A stretch of DNA of 64,000 nt from Oasisia sp. SBJ-2009 (taxonomy: Eukaryota; Annelida; Polychaeta; Sabellida; Siboglinidae). This document shows positions 39,286 to 52,200 of this stretch, piece after piece; positions within the stretch are counted from its first letter, which is position 1; every line of letters begins with the position of its first letter. The position numbers were made by a program, and so were the translations under genes. The stretch lies in contig OZ024856.1 of NCBI GenBank assembly GCA_964017155.1, positions 39,548,909-39,612,908 on the forward strand, read 5' to 3'. The notes beneath the pieces are model-generated. The model saw only the letters and a program-made list of their open reading frames with translations. It had not been told where the DNA came from and did not search any database.

Positions 39286-40299
39286 TCAGTAGAGTCGGAA
39301 TTCTCGGTTGGTCTTGTGCATTTCATCGACGAACCTGTGTAGAAAAAACACAGTAAATGCTCCGATCAATTATTGTGACAGTTTTGTCAGATTATCTGGC
39401 ATTCTAAAAGATAATTGGTTAACACACTTGAGGCTCTTCTAAGCCACAGCAAAACTGATCCAGGTGAAATATTTATGTGCGAATCAAATTTTTATTATTT
39501 GTGGCTCAGTCATGAGAAACTTATGACTTCTTTTAATTATTATCGTGTTAAATACTATTACAGTTGTCTCTTTTCCATACATCCTGATGGCCTATGGTCT
39601 CATACCAGGTCAAAGTATATCAACAATTGCTTGTCGACGTATTTGCATGCAAGTTTCAAGTGATTCAAAATTAGAAATGCAACGGAGCCTTTCCAGAACC
39701 AATTCAAATGCAAGATTCCGCCTGCAACCCTTTTCAAATTGTAAACAAAACATCAAGTTTCAGAACAAAATTGATTGGCAATAATGCCGAGGGCGAGTAG
39801 AGATACCCTTTAATGTTTAACCTTCCCAAGTTCTAGTCAGAAGAATTCCCGTTTCAAATCACTGCTCGGCCAATACTGGACATAGAAGATGACACTTCCT
39901 TTAACCTGGTCAGTGTGACTATGTGACGTCACTGAGATGAGTGTAACTGACCTGGTCATTGGGGACCAGGTGTTGGGGAACTGTCGTCGGATTTCGCTTG
40001 TCATCTGGGGTGGATATGCGGCCCCCGTGCCCCACCTCGGGTGTTGGAGGTCGACGTGAGCGCGGCCCCGGGACGGCAGCAGTTCTCTTAGCGTCGACCA
40101 CTCCTCGCTGCGGGTCTGTGTGACGGAGGCAGGAGGGGAGATGTCAGCGGGGAAGTAGACGATTATAAAGGGGACTGCAGTGTACACGGGACACAGAGCA
40201 AGTGGAAGGTGGCGGACGGATCACTTACTTATTACAAATGGGGAAGGAGGGGGAATAAAGAGGCGTGCGTATACGTTATTATAGCGGATGAGGTGTGTG

Positions 40300-40331
<32 letters not shown>

Positions 40332-41008
40332 TGCGTGCGTGTGGGTGGGTGTGGGCGTGCGTGCGTGCGTGCGTGCGTGCTTGCGTGCGTGCGTGCGTGC
40401 GTGCTTGCGTGCGTGCGTGCGTGTGTACGTGCGTTTCTAACTGTTTATTTAATGTAAAGTTATTACATGTATATTCTACTTGTAAGAAGTTTATATTAAA
40501 TAAAAACCTAGAAGCACATTATGCTGACGCTATAATGCCAAATTCTACTTATAGTTACTATATGAAATTATTATTAATAATAATAATAATTTTAATGATG
40601 AAACTTCGCAATTTGACATTTTCCACCTAAATAATTGGTGATCAGATCACGCTAGGTCATGCCATACCTATCATCACTGCGTTAATTCCACGATCAGCAC
40701 TGTTAAAACTACCGTACCTGCAGCTGTGACGTGTAGATGGCCGGCGACTCCCGGTCCCGCCAGTAGTGACGTAGGTTGGCCCGTAGCGGCTTCATCCAGT
40801 GCATGGGCGGCGGTTGCAGACAGCGTCCGTCCGGCAGCACCATCTTGTAGCGCGGCACGGGCGCGTCGAAGCGCAGGTCGTTGGGTGTGTAGCGTTTCTG
40901 CACCCACAGCACGTCGGTGTTGTGGTTCCGCTCCGTCTGACAGTGGTGGTCGATGCGAGGGAATGGCGGGCAGAACGGACCCATCACCCCGATGCACGGT
41001 GCTGCCAT
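39286..41008 (-). CDS. Small conserved-looking protein A, probable axonemal/sperm microtubule-associated
   Basis: Three minus-strand exons: 41008-40718, 40115-39952 and 39334-39286, phases 0 and 2, 167 residues. I do not recognise it with certainty. It is rich in Pro, Arg, Tyr and Trp, without signal peptide or membrane segment (MAAPCIGVMGPFCPPFPRID; VLWVQKRYTPNDLRF; PPQMTSEIRRQFPNTWSPMT), and ends FVDEMHKTNREFRLY. Short, basic, Pro/Tyr-rich proteins with no fold are typical of ciliary and sperm microtubule inner proteins; SPMIP8/TEPP is one to compare, but this is inference. Protein B at 46163-47551 has the same intron phases and a matching C-terminal motif. The exon chain is supported by good splice sites and an exact codon count. 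Confidence 0.75.
40294..40438. repeat. (GTGC)n tetranucleotide array in gene A intron 1
   Basis: GT repeats pass into GTGC tetranucleotides with a GTGGGTGGGTGTGGGC interruption, in the intron between 40717 and 40116. Confidence 0.97.
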
Positions 41009-41631
41009 CTTTGGCGCTCGGTCGTCTGCTGCGATAATGACTCAGGTGTTGTCCGCCAGGTGGCGCCGCCCGTCTGCTGCGAAGCAAACAATGTGTGCCA
41101 TTGCTACTGCTGGCTAGGGTATAGTTATAAAGTAGCCGTCCTGCCTAATAGATTCGGCATTGTGCAGTTTTATGTGAATTGATGAATGCATTGAGTGAGT
41201 AGATTTTTTTTGGTGCGGTGTGGCACCACAGCTGTCAAATATTAACATTTGGCAGACATTAACTGAGTGCGCATATTATATTATGCATGATACAGCAGGT
41301 GTCAATGTCATGTCAACATTATAAATCACCGACTGATTCCATCAGAAATCAAATGAAGAGGCGTCAATATAGAGAAGGATTGTGCAAGAATGAGAATTGC
41401 TAATTTCACGAATTTCATACAGCACATGTGACAATGGAGGCTAAACAATCTGTGAAAATGTCTAGAAAATATGATGTGAAACTTAGCAGGAAATCAACAC
41501 ACAAACATATGTTACATTGGCAATGGTTATCCAGCCCTAGCCTAGGCTATTGTAATATTATATGTTATTATAATATTATGGCCTATGGTTATGCCATGGT
41601 TATTTACGGTGAATAAAACATAGTGTAGGGG
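41009..41631. promoter_or_regulatory. Gene A upstream region
   Basis: Probable promoter of small gene A (minus). No coding feature is seen, and no TATA box or other motif is clear enough to claim. Confidence 0.35.
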
Positions 41632-42992
41632 AAGTAGGGGAACGTCAGCACACTTAAGGTGAAACAAGCTATAGATAATGCACTGTGTGTGCTAAGAGGG
41701 TGATATTTAGTATTCAGAATGAGCAATCATATTACTTTGTTGTTAGTTAGTTGAGAAATCGCATATCCCAACAAATATTTAAATATTTGGTCAAATGTAG
41801 AGGCATAGCTTTGTGCGGACATGCCCCAAGGTATGGGGCATAGCCGCACACTGTGTACGGTTGTGCCCCGGAATGGCGAAACAACAGCTGGTCTCACAGA
41901 GCTGACTATTAACTGCAATAATAATATGTATTGGTATGTGTACACTACTGACACGTGCATTACTAAAAAAACTTACAAGAAACACCAGAGAACACAAATC
42001 AACGGTTTCAAGTTTTCATATATAAGTAAAATTTAGAAAATATGATGGCCTTGAATCATAGTCCACGTTTATTCCTCCTTGAGAGCCAAAGCAAATAACA
42101 GCATGATTTTGTAACGGGGAAAGTCAAAGTTTGCAACCCAGCTTGTCTGAAGCCTTCTAGCTAAAACAGCAGTCTCGTAAAGCGCAAAGTCAAACTAAAA
42201 ACTCAGTTTGTCGGCTGTGCGAGCATGGCTTTGTATGAACTAACGTATACGCGCAAAGTTCTATATTATAAATTATACATCATTTGTCATCTTGGTTATT
42301 TTAGTCTATGAGCAATGATCAATTAAGCTTTATTTCTTTAAAGGACCTAATGATACACAACATGGAAAATGTGACGTCAACACGATATAGTCTATTACAC
42401 ATTGATGAAGCAATGAATGATATAAAAAGTTTGATATTAAATAATTATATAATAATCATCATATACTATCTCAAATCAAAGTTTCCTATAATATTTGTAG
42501 TAAGTAACTGAAGTATCTAAATATGTATCTAAGTAGACTACAAAATATTATAAGCACCGATGCCCGAAATACGTCTGCACAGCGGGTGGGGCATGACCGC
42601 ACAGACCTGTGCGAACATGCCCCAAGCATACAACACGTGAATAATTCTGAATTGCGCGAAAATGCTACTTATGAAGGTATCCTTTATTTCACACATCATA
42701 AAATATTAAAATGCAATTTGGAATTATGAAAGAAAATGTATATGCACGTCTTACAGTTAAAATAATACACATAACAGCATATGAGTAAAATTGCATCAGT
42801 GTTTACGAAAATTACATTTGATGTCATAACTTTTTACTTATTCACTTCTATCAAAAAGTATATGCAAGTGGTTGATTTGGGGGTTAGACGATGCCGCTTA
42901 GCATGATTCCACTAACCAGATGTTACGTGATGCGCAGATAATAGGGTGTGCGGACATGCCTCAGTGTGCGGATATGCCCCTACTTCCCCTAA
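41632..42992. mobile_element. TA-flanked TIR element with repeated GCGGACATGCCCC motif
   Basis: The left end, TA then GGGGAAGTAGGGG (from about 41626), is matched by the reverse complement CCCCTACTTCCCCTA at 42978-42992; both sides are flanked by TA. GTGCGGACATGCCCC-like motifs recur in both orientations near each end (about 41812-41875, 42587-42625, 42945-42982). There is no transposase. This is most likely a MITE with a TA target site, as in the Tc1/mariner superfamily, but the family is unknown. Confidence 0.78.
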
Positions 42993-44580
42993 GTCCCTTT
43001 TGTTTACTTTAGAATGCTCATCGTTCTTCTATTGATTATCACGCTGTATTTGAGTTATATTTTTTTGGTCTGCGATTATATGAATTAATCACCCAGCTAT
43101 CGTATAGGTGTTGTCGTAATATAATTAGCCTCATCGCGGTACATGTATATGTGAGGCTATGATGTAAGTCGTGATGTGATCAAGGCAGTGGCATTGCGCG
43201 CCTAAGGCTAAGGCTAATTAAGATAGGCTAAACTAGCCTAAGGTCAGGCTAAGTCAGCCTATGGCTATAGCCCTAAACCTAATCACATCACTCGCACACG
43301 GCGTGAAAAATATCCAGCAAACACACACACTAACACACCGAGTGGAAGGGCCTTAATGTTTTTCTTGGAATTGCACATCTGATTCCGAATATTCTGATAA
43401 TACAACGTCTGCTAAACATTGACGGGGAAACCGAGTTATAATCACAATGTCAGTTTTGTGAATGGCGCAGAATGATAGACAAACCAATATTGATAAAGCA
43501 TGGTCACACTGTACAGATAGCATTCGGAGACTGGTCGATGGACTTAGCGAAGGACGCACCCACCTGCTGGAGTAACTGCTGTTTACGTATGCCGCACTCT
43601 GTTGTTAAACGTACGTTCCGTCGTCATGCCAACGCTGCCGGCCTTGACCTTTTGTAGCGACCAATTCATTTTATTCAGAGCATAGCGTTGAATGCATTAT
43701 ATAGCGTAAACCGTGTAGGATATTAGTATTGTAATTGGCGACGAAAACATTAGATTAATAGGAGGTGAAGGGCTGGAATAACTTTGGCGTTAGTCATAAA
43801 CACCAATTATCGCTGTATGTAAACTGCCTAATAAAAGACAGGTGCTTTTATTACCGTAGTTTGTATTACTGTTGTTTCAGAACGTAGCCGCTAATAATAG
43901 TAATATAGGCCAATTAATAATGTAGCAATTATTGGCTGAGGTAAAACTGTTTGATTATTCAGCGTGTGGTCATGATAGGGTAATGTGATATAGATTTATA
44001 TTATTGGCACTCAAAAGATTATACTAATTAAGTAGGTCGTCATGTTCTTCTTCCAATTTGTTGAATCCTGTACTGTAGTTCAGGGCGTATATCTCGCACC
44101 GGCACTGTAGGCATAGCTCTTCTATATTTGCATTTTACATGCTTTATTGGTTTGTGAGTAGGCATAGTTTAACTGATCAGCAATTTACATGATGTCCGTT
44201 ATGAGTAATGACGTAAGCGTTTGAACCGTTTATTGCCTAACGTAAAACGTCCCCAACTGATCGGTGTCCTTGCAAACCTTGGCAAGTCGCGGGAAATATG
44301 CATAACGTTGACATGTCCCCAAACACATTCTCGTAAGCAGGGCGTTTTTAGTGGATTTTCCATGGGGCCATTATCCAAAACTAGCATTTCCAACTGTAAA
44401 GAAGGAACATTTAGAAAAAAGTCAAATGCACACACGCGCACGCAAGCATGCACGTCCGCACACATGATGGGTAAATTAATTGTGTAGTAACGTTATATCA
44501 CCAAGCGCTACTATAAATATTTTTTTAATGAAAATAAACCCGTGTTCTGGATTAAATATTTCATCACAAAACAAAATTAT
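42993..44580. other. Intergenic, no gene recognised
   Basis: The only structure is a run of GGCTAA/TAGCCTAAG-like short repeats at about 43195-43275. The open frames at 43353-43657 and 44199-44487 look random on both strands. Confidence 0.5.
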
Positions 44581-44584
44581 ATTG

Positions 44585-44800
44585 TTAGGCTGCGAAACAT
44601 GGCATCTAAGATCAAGCCAAGAGAAGAAACTTGACGCTTTCGACTCAAGATATATTAGGAAGATCTAACGCATCAAATGGAGCGACTTCATCTCTATCAA
44701 GGAAATCGATGCAAACTCCAATGACCAGTATGATCTGTAAGCGGCGCCTGCACTAGTTAGATCATCTTCCACGACCCCCGTCCCCACAAGATTCGACAAC
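44585..44800 (+). pseudogene. Degraded LINE fragment (C-terminal RT region)
   Basis: The plus strand reads LGCETWHLRSSQEKKLDAFD, then SRYIRKI, a stop and RIKWSDF. The pattern GCETW...KKLDAF..R..R.I..I.W is typical of the C-terminal segment of RTE/Jockey-like non-LTR retrotransposon ORFs. It is short and interrupted. Confidence 0.7.
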
Positions 44801-45700
44801 AGAAGGAGGCGGAAGTGCCAGCCTAAAATGAACTGACACCAGAACGTCGAACACGATTTCCAACAAGTAACCGGAAGTTGGATTGGCGTCAGGATGGACA
44901 GCGTGGACTGTCTCATGCACCGGACATCGCTGCATCTGCTAAGACTACATCCTTTTAATCAGCGTTAATGTGAATCAAGTAGTTTAGGTGACAGCTTTGT
45001 AAAACTGAACATTGTTCATAAATAGGGTAATTTCCGTGCTCAGTTAAGGTGACATGTATTCGTGATTTCCGGCGAGTATTAATTTTTTATCACCATGGCA
45101 CGTTTGGGAAATGTGTTTGCATCAGGACATTTAAATGATTTAATCCATGTGTTTATAAGTAAATAACATTAACTAGACTGGTTGACATTTTTAAAAAGCT
45201 GACGAAGGAATTTACATAGTCAGTTCAAATGACGGACCCAAGTTTGGATACGAACATACGCGACATGCGTTCCCGTAAAAACGAACAGCTTGCACACAAA
45301 CAACAGCATCATTTATGCAACCGTTTGTACAATTATGCTGTATAACAAACTACATATTTGTCGATTTGAGTAGCAACGGTTTATAAAAACGACATCCTGT
45401 AAAATAGGGCATCGACGTCGCCATCATAATCAGATCAGACAAGGGCATGCGGTTCGTTTCTATGGGAATGTGTTTAGATATCAAGGCAATAAACACAACC
45501 AAGACATGTTGATTTCAAACTGCTTCTTGGGTTTTCAAACTGGATTCCTCTACATGCTGGACAATGCAGGCTCGATCAGATTGACACTGCGAGCCTTCGA
45601 TGATACAAATAATGGAAATTGCAAGTCGTGTACAACGCCGTACACATACCCTTCCCTTGTAATGTTCTCTCTCCGTCTTTTTATGTTTTATGTTTTCTTT
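44801..45700. other. Intergenic, nothing recognised
   Basis: AT-rich sequence without supported features between the LINE remnant and a GC-rich candidate exon. Confidence 0.5.
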
Positions 45701-45715
45701 GGTGAACAGGTTGGT

Positions 45716-45868
45716 CGAAGGATCTGTCACTGATGGGAGCACCCGGTCGCTGCCGGGCTGCAGGTCTCTTCGGGTCCGACGCCGGCGCCAGGCCCAAGCG
45801 CCTCCAGTCCGGCGCGTTCCCGCGGCACAGTTCCAACAGTTTGCTTGGATTGTCAGCAGAGATAGGTA
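45716..45868. other. Orphan GC-rich candidate exon, strand undecided
   Basis: A GC-rich island is open on both strands. On the minus strand an acceptor (CCAAAACAG, ending about 45869) precedes a frame with GNAPDWRRLGLAPASDPKRP and ISDRSFDQP. On the plus strand an acceptor (GGTGAACAG, ending 45710) precedes KDLSLMGAPGRCRAAGLFG and a GT donor follows near 45866. GC-rich third positions fit the minus reading slightly better. It could be an alternative 3' exon of gene B or part of an unrecognised gene. Confidence 0.35.
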
Positions 45869-46162
45869 CTGTTTTGGTCAACTAGGAATCCATGTCGCTA
45901 CAGCAACAACGTGTTTACCGCCGTATAAGCCGGACGACGCGGCGTCCACTCTCTCCTATAACACAGCATAGCTTTTTGTCGTTCTAGTTTAAGTAGTAAG
46001 CATAACCAAGCTGGTTTGGCTTCATACTGCATTATATGACTGGTGAAATGTCCTACTAAAATAACATCTGCCAAGAAAGGGGCGTGCGCACCGCCCACAT
46101 ATTTCGTAGTAGCGCGAGCTATGACGTCACGTCAATCGGTGGACGAAAATGTTGGCTTGATT

Positions 46163-47551
46163 CTATACAGGTGGCGCTAAGCCCGACTGTCCGTACATCT
46201 TGAACATCTTGTAGGTCTTGTTCATATCGGTGACAAATCTGAAACAAGCGACAGGCCATCACACATCACATGTATAAAATGACAAACGCACAATCGGACG
46301 CACACACATATCCAGTGTATACACCACTCTGGCAATTCGAAGAAACCAACGAATGGTGTGCGTGGATAAGTAAATCGTCAAACTTGCTATAATAGAGACA
46401 GATCGAACTCAGTTATATTGTTCCTCTTAGAAACTTTGCACCTTCGGTGATGTGACTATTTGAGGTTCATCTATGTTCACAAATTCATAACAAGTTTCAG
46501 GTTTTTGAAATAATATACTTAAAGTGAAGCAGTGAGCAACAGGCGAACTAACTACACGCTGAACCCTCCCAGGGGATGTCTACTTTGGCAAGTCATGTGA
46601 CAACAGTGACACGTGACCGGGGTGACGACAGCCGTCCGTATGCAAGACGTACTTTGTCATGTGGCACGAGGGCCTGGCGCGAATGCCACAGTAGTCGTTG
46701 TCGCCCTGCATTTGCTGGTGCTGGGCTGCAACCGCGCTTGACACTTTGTATGGTGGGCCGATCTTGGATAGTTGTTCTTCCTCGGGTCCGTACGGCCACT
46801 CGCGGGCCGCATCGTGGTCGTAGCGCAGCAGCGTCTTCACGTTGTCGACCGCCCTATTGTCGTAGGTTCGGCCGTACCGTAGCATCTGCGGGCAACACAA
46901 TCGCCGCACGTGTTTCACACGAAGCTGCAACGTAACTTATCAATAGAGGATTGCTACTGGGCGCTGACATGCAACTCGGCTCTATGACGTAATCGCGCTC
47001 TTTACGCGCGCGCGCACTGTTTATAATTTGTTTAGTACATCTTTGAATTCGCTTAGACACCAACTCTTACTAACGTAAGGCATATCTACATTGTATGTTC
47101 ACAAATGCTGGATATAGATGTATGTGGCGCCGCTAAACTCAAAACAGAAGCTATTTTATTTTGGCTGATCCATCAAACACAGCTCATCGTGGATGTCACC
47201 ACCAGAAGTCATACGATTTGATGGGACCGTCATCACAATGGCAACATTTCCTTCTGACACTTGTCAATCAAGTCACACGACTACAAACTTCAAGAGAAAT
47301 CTAATGTCATATGTGCCTACCTCATTTACGCAGCAGGAGTTGTCCGCGAACTGGCACATTGGCCTTACGTGCTTCGATTCCGACCACGTCTTGCGGCCGA
47401 CGTGTCGCTCTTCGTCCAGGTAGCACTGTTCGACAAAGTTGTCGTCGGTGTTGTATTGGTCCGTCGTTGGAGCTTCGTTGACGGTCGCTGGCTTCCAGTT
47501 TTCGCGTTCCGGCGTCCAGTTGAATGCTTGGAAATTCCCCATACAGGCCAT
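46163..47551 (-). CDS. Small conserved-looking protein B, related to gene A
   Basis: Three minus-strand exons: 47551-47321, 46885-46653 and 46238-46163, phases 0 and 2, 179 residues. It starts MACMGNFQAFNWTPERENW, includes YGRTYDNRAVDNVKTLLRYD and YGPEEEQLSKIGPPYKVSS, and ends MTKFVTDMNKTYKMFKMYGQ plus nine residues. There is no signal peptide or transmembrane segment. The C-terminal motif, and the phase-2 intron splitting the Lys/Arg codon just before FV, match gene A about 5 kb away, so they look like a divergent pair. Cilium or sperm structure is an inference from composition. The exon 2 donor (AAA|GTACGT) and acceptor choice (an alternative 39 bases upstream stays in frame) are the weaker points. 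Confidence 0.7.
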
Positions 47552-49200
47552 GGTCGTTGCGAGGTTCTTGCAAGGAGCGTGCGAGGGAGAAGCAAGTGGT
47601 GGTGGTAACGATAGCGGGTTTGGTTTGTTCGTCCGTTCGTTTGTTCGGAGAACGTCTCGCGTCACTTAGCTTGCACACACGGGCCTTTACGTCAGAATCA
47701 CCTGAGCAGCTGAAACGAACAGAGCGGCAGCGTGTCACTTTACATGAGAAAGATATATATATGGCATAGACAGTCATATACCCGTATTTGTATCATCATT
47801 TTGTCATCAGTTATCATCATTTTTATCATCAGTCATTTAAATGATAACGTGTTTATGCTGAAGATAAACTCAGTCAATAGTATTATAGCAATAGACTTCG
47901 CCAGTCGCTGCTGCGTCTGCCGTGAAAACAACGCAAATACCCTCCCCAATTTGAAGACGGATACACAATTGGTGGGAATCCAAACATAATTACCCATCCG
48001 TGTCCTAAACATAGCATATAACACCAGCAGCGTGTGGCTGTGATGTTCATTGACATTGTTATTTTCCCTCGTTTTTCTTTGACCATGCAATGGTCAATAC
48101 GAATCATTCTTAGTTAAGATGCCAGCATAATCAACAAATTGATTGTGGGCATGCACGGAAAGAACATCTAAATGGTATTTACAAGCAAACAACAAAATTA
48201 CATTTTGTTTGATTGTATCGTGTCGTTCGTGGAAGCGCAGCCGTACGTACAGGCGCGAGGAGAGGCAAAAATGCGCGCGTTCATCCTCGCGATCACGTCA
48301 TAACGGAATTTTTATAATTCAGACTAATAGTTCGGCAGCAAAGCTATTTTTAACTGCCTGATTTATAATAGTTATTTATATGTTCTTTTTAACGTTTAAA
48401 ACAATTTAGTAGGCATGAAATTATAACCTATTAATTTATTTAAATAAAATGGAAATGCATATTATTGGAGAGAAAAAATAAAGTAATTTTTGAAACTCGT
48501 AAAAACATTTTGCATCGAAGTATGCAAAATTATTGATTAGATCAGCTTATACAAGTGGGAATATTTGTTTCGAAGACTTAGGTCGAGCTAGATTTGTTTA
48601 CGAAAATTGTGAATTAATATGGGTTATATGCCGCCAGGCCGGATTACGTTTGATGATTTTTTTTTTTAAATAACACTTAATTTATACCAACTGGATTGAA
48701 TAAACATTTATTTTAATATATTGTCTATAGCATAGACCACATTATGTGGTTCCAGGTCGTTCTCTTAAAAACAGGGTCGTCTTGTTACCATCGCTCCACC
48801 GACCTGTCACTGTTAAACGCGCACAGAAAAAAAACCGTTTCACAGCGTTTCATCTCCCAAAAGAATATTCTGCTAAACCGCTTTACTTTGACATTATCGG
48901 TTTTCTTATTACCATAGTATTAATTATTGATTAGTTGCCTAAGTAATAATAATATTTTGATAACATTATTAGCATACCTAAAATTGTAATATTTAAATTA
49001 CCTGTTACCCACTCGCCAGAGCAGTTGAAAGCTCAAAGACCATTGTTTGAAACCATGGAAGCTAACTACGACCTTGACCTCTCACCTATACATAGCCTCG
49101 TTCGAGCCGACTGCCATTTTCTGTGTGTCTTACCAGTACTAGAAGCAGTGATGTGTCTTTAATTTTTTCGGTTTCTGCGGACTTTAGAACAATTTTTACA
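47552..49200. promoter_or_regulatory. Divergent gene B / ZFAND3 promoter interval
   Basis: The minus-strand gene B and plus-strand ZFAND3 start at opposite ends of this 1.65-kb interval, so both promoters should be in it. It includes a dispersed repeat copy at about 47890-48062. The remainder is AT-rich and has no supported gene. Confidence 0.45.
47890..48062 (+). repeat. Dispersed repeat, copy 1
   Basis: The sequence GAAAACAACGCAAATACCCT, then AATTTGAAGACGGAT, TGGGAATCCA and CCCATCCGTGTC recurs in diverged form at 51396-51600 in the same order. Its class is unknown. Confidence 0.65.
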
Positions 49201-52200
49201 ATGGATGACTCAAATAGCCAGCCTCCGCGATGTCCTTGCGGATTTTGGGGGTAAGAATAATAAGCGATCTATCCTTTTTAGTGGCTGTTTGAGTCGGTTT
49301 GGTTAGGTTTACGACCCATTTTTCAGACTGCCACACAGCCTTGACACGGCGTCATCGGGCACGGGCATACCAGCAACTACGAATTAGGAAAGGGTGACGT
49401 AAATTAGGCATGTTTAGAAGAACGCAAACTTTCTATACTTGTGTGGTCACGTCGGATGAAAGTGTCAACAATAAGCACTAGTTTTCGACCAAATCAATAT
49501 CATGCTCCAACGCCTAAATACCGGTAGTAAATTAATTGTAAACACGAGTAAAAGCAGTGCCACCGACCCGTTCGCTATCAAATAATTTGGTATTTGGGCT
49601 CTTTTAATTTAAATCTATGCATTTTATGACATTTAATGTGAATATATACGTATAGTCCTCAACAGCGATTTTTTCATAGCAGAATTGGAATATAAATTTT
49701 GTATTTTGTTTATCAGGATATACGCGACGTTTCGTCTGTGTCACTGAGGTTAACGCGACGTTTCGTCTGTGTCACTGAGGTTAACAGGTGCAATCAAATT
49801 TAATCAATACATATGTTCAATAATTAAGGCGTACAATAACAAAACGTTGTCAAGAAAGATTTGCATAGTTCGTACCAGTCTTCTGAGAACCAATCATATT
49901 TTGTTAGCTAAATTATAATAGTAGGAAATAATGAATGAAGCTGAAAATCAAATTATTAGTTAAATTGCTATTTATAACTTGTCTGTTCCACAGTTTTATG
50001 CAGAGATCCGTCCACCCATCATTTTTACTGGTAAAACCCATTGTGGACGGGTGAAAAAATGAAGGAGCAAAAAGTCTTCCAAAATAATAGATATTGTCAG
50101 TTATACCTTGAAAATTTGTGTCACACACAATTTGAGTCATAAAAACATCTCATGTGTGTATTTGAGTTGTATTTGAGTTAACATCGACATGTTTGGACAT
50201 CAAAAAGTGTGACTGGCAAACATTTTATCCTGCATAAAGCTTTGCTGTTCCAAATCACAGCTCTCGGTTTCTGATATGTCTAACTATATAATACTAATAT
50301 ATCTAAATGTCCTAATGGAACACATTATATTCTATGTGCCCTGGTTAGGCAAGTTTTTATAACATAAATTACATAATACAGATGTCAGTATCAACTAATA
50401 TTATTGTCAGTATCAACTAATATGCATGTAGAGCGCCATGGCTCAGGGGTAGAGCTATGAACTCTCGACCACGAGAACCCGGGTTCGAATCCTGTGCTGC
50501 AGTGTTAAAACCTTGGGCAAGTATTTTCACTCTACATTGCTCCAGTTCGCTCAGCTGTAGAAATGAGAATCTGGCTATAGACAGTGGTCTATATGTGTAC
50601 GAGCAGCCTTTGCGCATTAATTGTAGCATATGGCTGGATGCTTCCCAGAGAAGTTGAGATGGTGTCTGAGTGAACATGTCTGTCAGAGAACTGAGAGAAG
50701 TAAAGTGTAAAGCGCTTTGAACGGTCCTGAGGACTGGATACTGCGCTATATAAGAACTTGCCTTTTTAATACAATTGTCAATATCATCTTAGAAGTAAAT
50801 ATTTGTGTACATAACTTTTACGCTTTGTATAAACTTAACAAACAATCACCTGAGTAATGTTATTTATGTTATATGGCATGTAAAGCGTTTTAATTATTAT
50901 ATTCTTGCAGTATTAGAAAAGAAATATAAATCGAAAAAAATATCCCAAATTATTTCTTGACCCGTGACTAAGGTCACTGGACAACCTTGGAACCAAATAT
51001 TTGTGGTACATGTAGCAGGAATGAAATTAATGCATATCTGTGTGGCAGATCTATCGGTTAACATGCAGACATAATTTTATGTATGCTAAGGTTCATTAAT
51101 CTCTGACCTCTTTCTACATTTATTTGCTTCCTTGGACTATTGACATCAGGTCCACTATCTGGTGATGTATTAAAAAGTATAAAAACAGTATATTTAATTC
51201 CAAAGCATTTCTGGAGGGACTTCCGCATACAGGGCAGAATTGGATGGTGTTTTAAACTTATAATGTAAAATCAGAGAGAGTGTACCAGTACATTGTGTTT
51301 TGCCATCCTTTCAGTTAAGTCAGGGCTGTTTTCCTTGCAAAACCAGCCATTGCAGATCCTCTATAAGAAGCGGGAGAGTTAGTTGAGTCGAACTAGCCAT
51401 GAGAACAGTGCAAATACCCACCCAAACTTGAAGATCGATTAATAATTTATGGGAATTCCAGTATATAATGGCCCACCCGTCCAACTGCATGAGCAGCTAA
51501 ATGGATTTGTGAAATTTGTGTATTCAAATATCTGCTTCTACATCGCAAACATTGTAGCACTAACACAAACAGCGTATGACTGAAATCACCCAAAATTGTA
51601 TCACATTGTGACACCAACCACACTTCTTGTGGGCAATTTTATTGGGTGGACTTAAATTCAGAATTTTGCAAACCTGCATAATACCGATGCAATCAGCAGC
51701 AGCGCCCCGACACGCGTTCTGCAAAACACTTAAGTTTTTTTTAAATAATTTAAACCATGGTTGTTTGGAATTTGACTTTGAAAGTCAACAGAGCAAACAT
51801 TCCTAATTCTGTCATTTGCATGTTTCAGGTCGAGTGATACACAGGGATTGTGTTCCCAGTGCTACAAAGGTAACAGCAAAGTATTCATCTAATCTATGCG
51901 GGAATGTGAATAATTGTAACACTTGCGACAGCGTGATGTTGGGCTGCTGGGCGTTAGGGCACAACAGTGATGTGATTACAGCTGTGCACTGACTTGTGTT
52001 TGTGTGTATGTGCATAAACTTGCACAGTGAGTGTGTGAGTGCCACAGCTTTATCCAGTGACTGGTCCACCTGTCAATGGGACTGGCTGATGTCAGTTTGG
52101 GCAGGCATAAATTTTGCCTGACTGGGGGTGCTCCATCCTCTGACATGGCTGTCATAAAACAGTAGGGTGTCTGGCAGGTAATGCATGGCCTACATTTGTT

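Noticed and set aside
50431..50505. Possible tRNA gene (A and B boxes)
   Set aside because: It continues into a body shared with other genomic copies and lacks a matching acceptor stem, so it is a SINE head.
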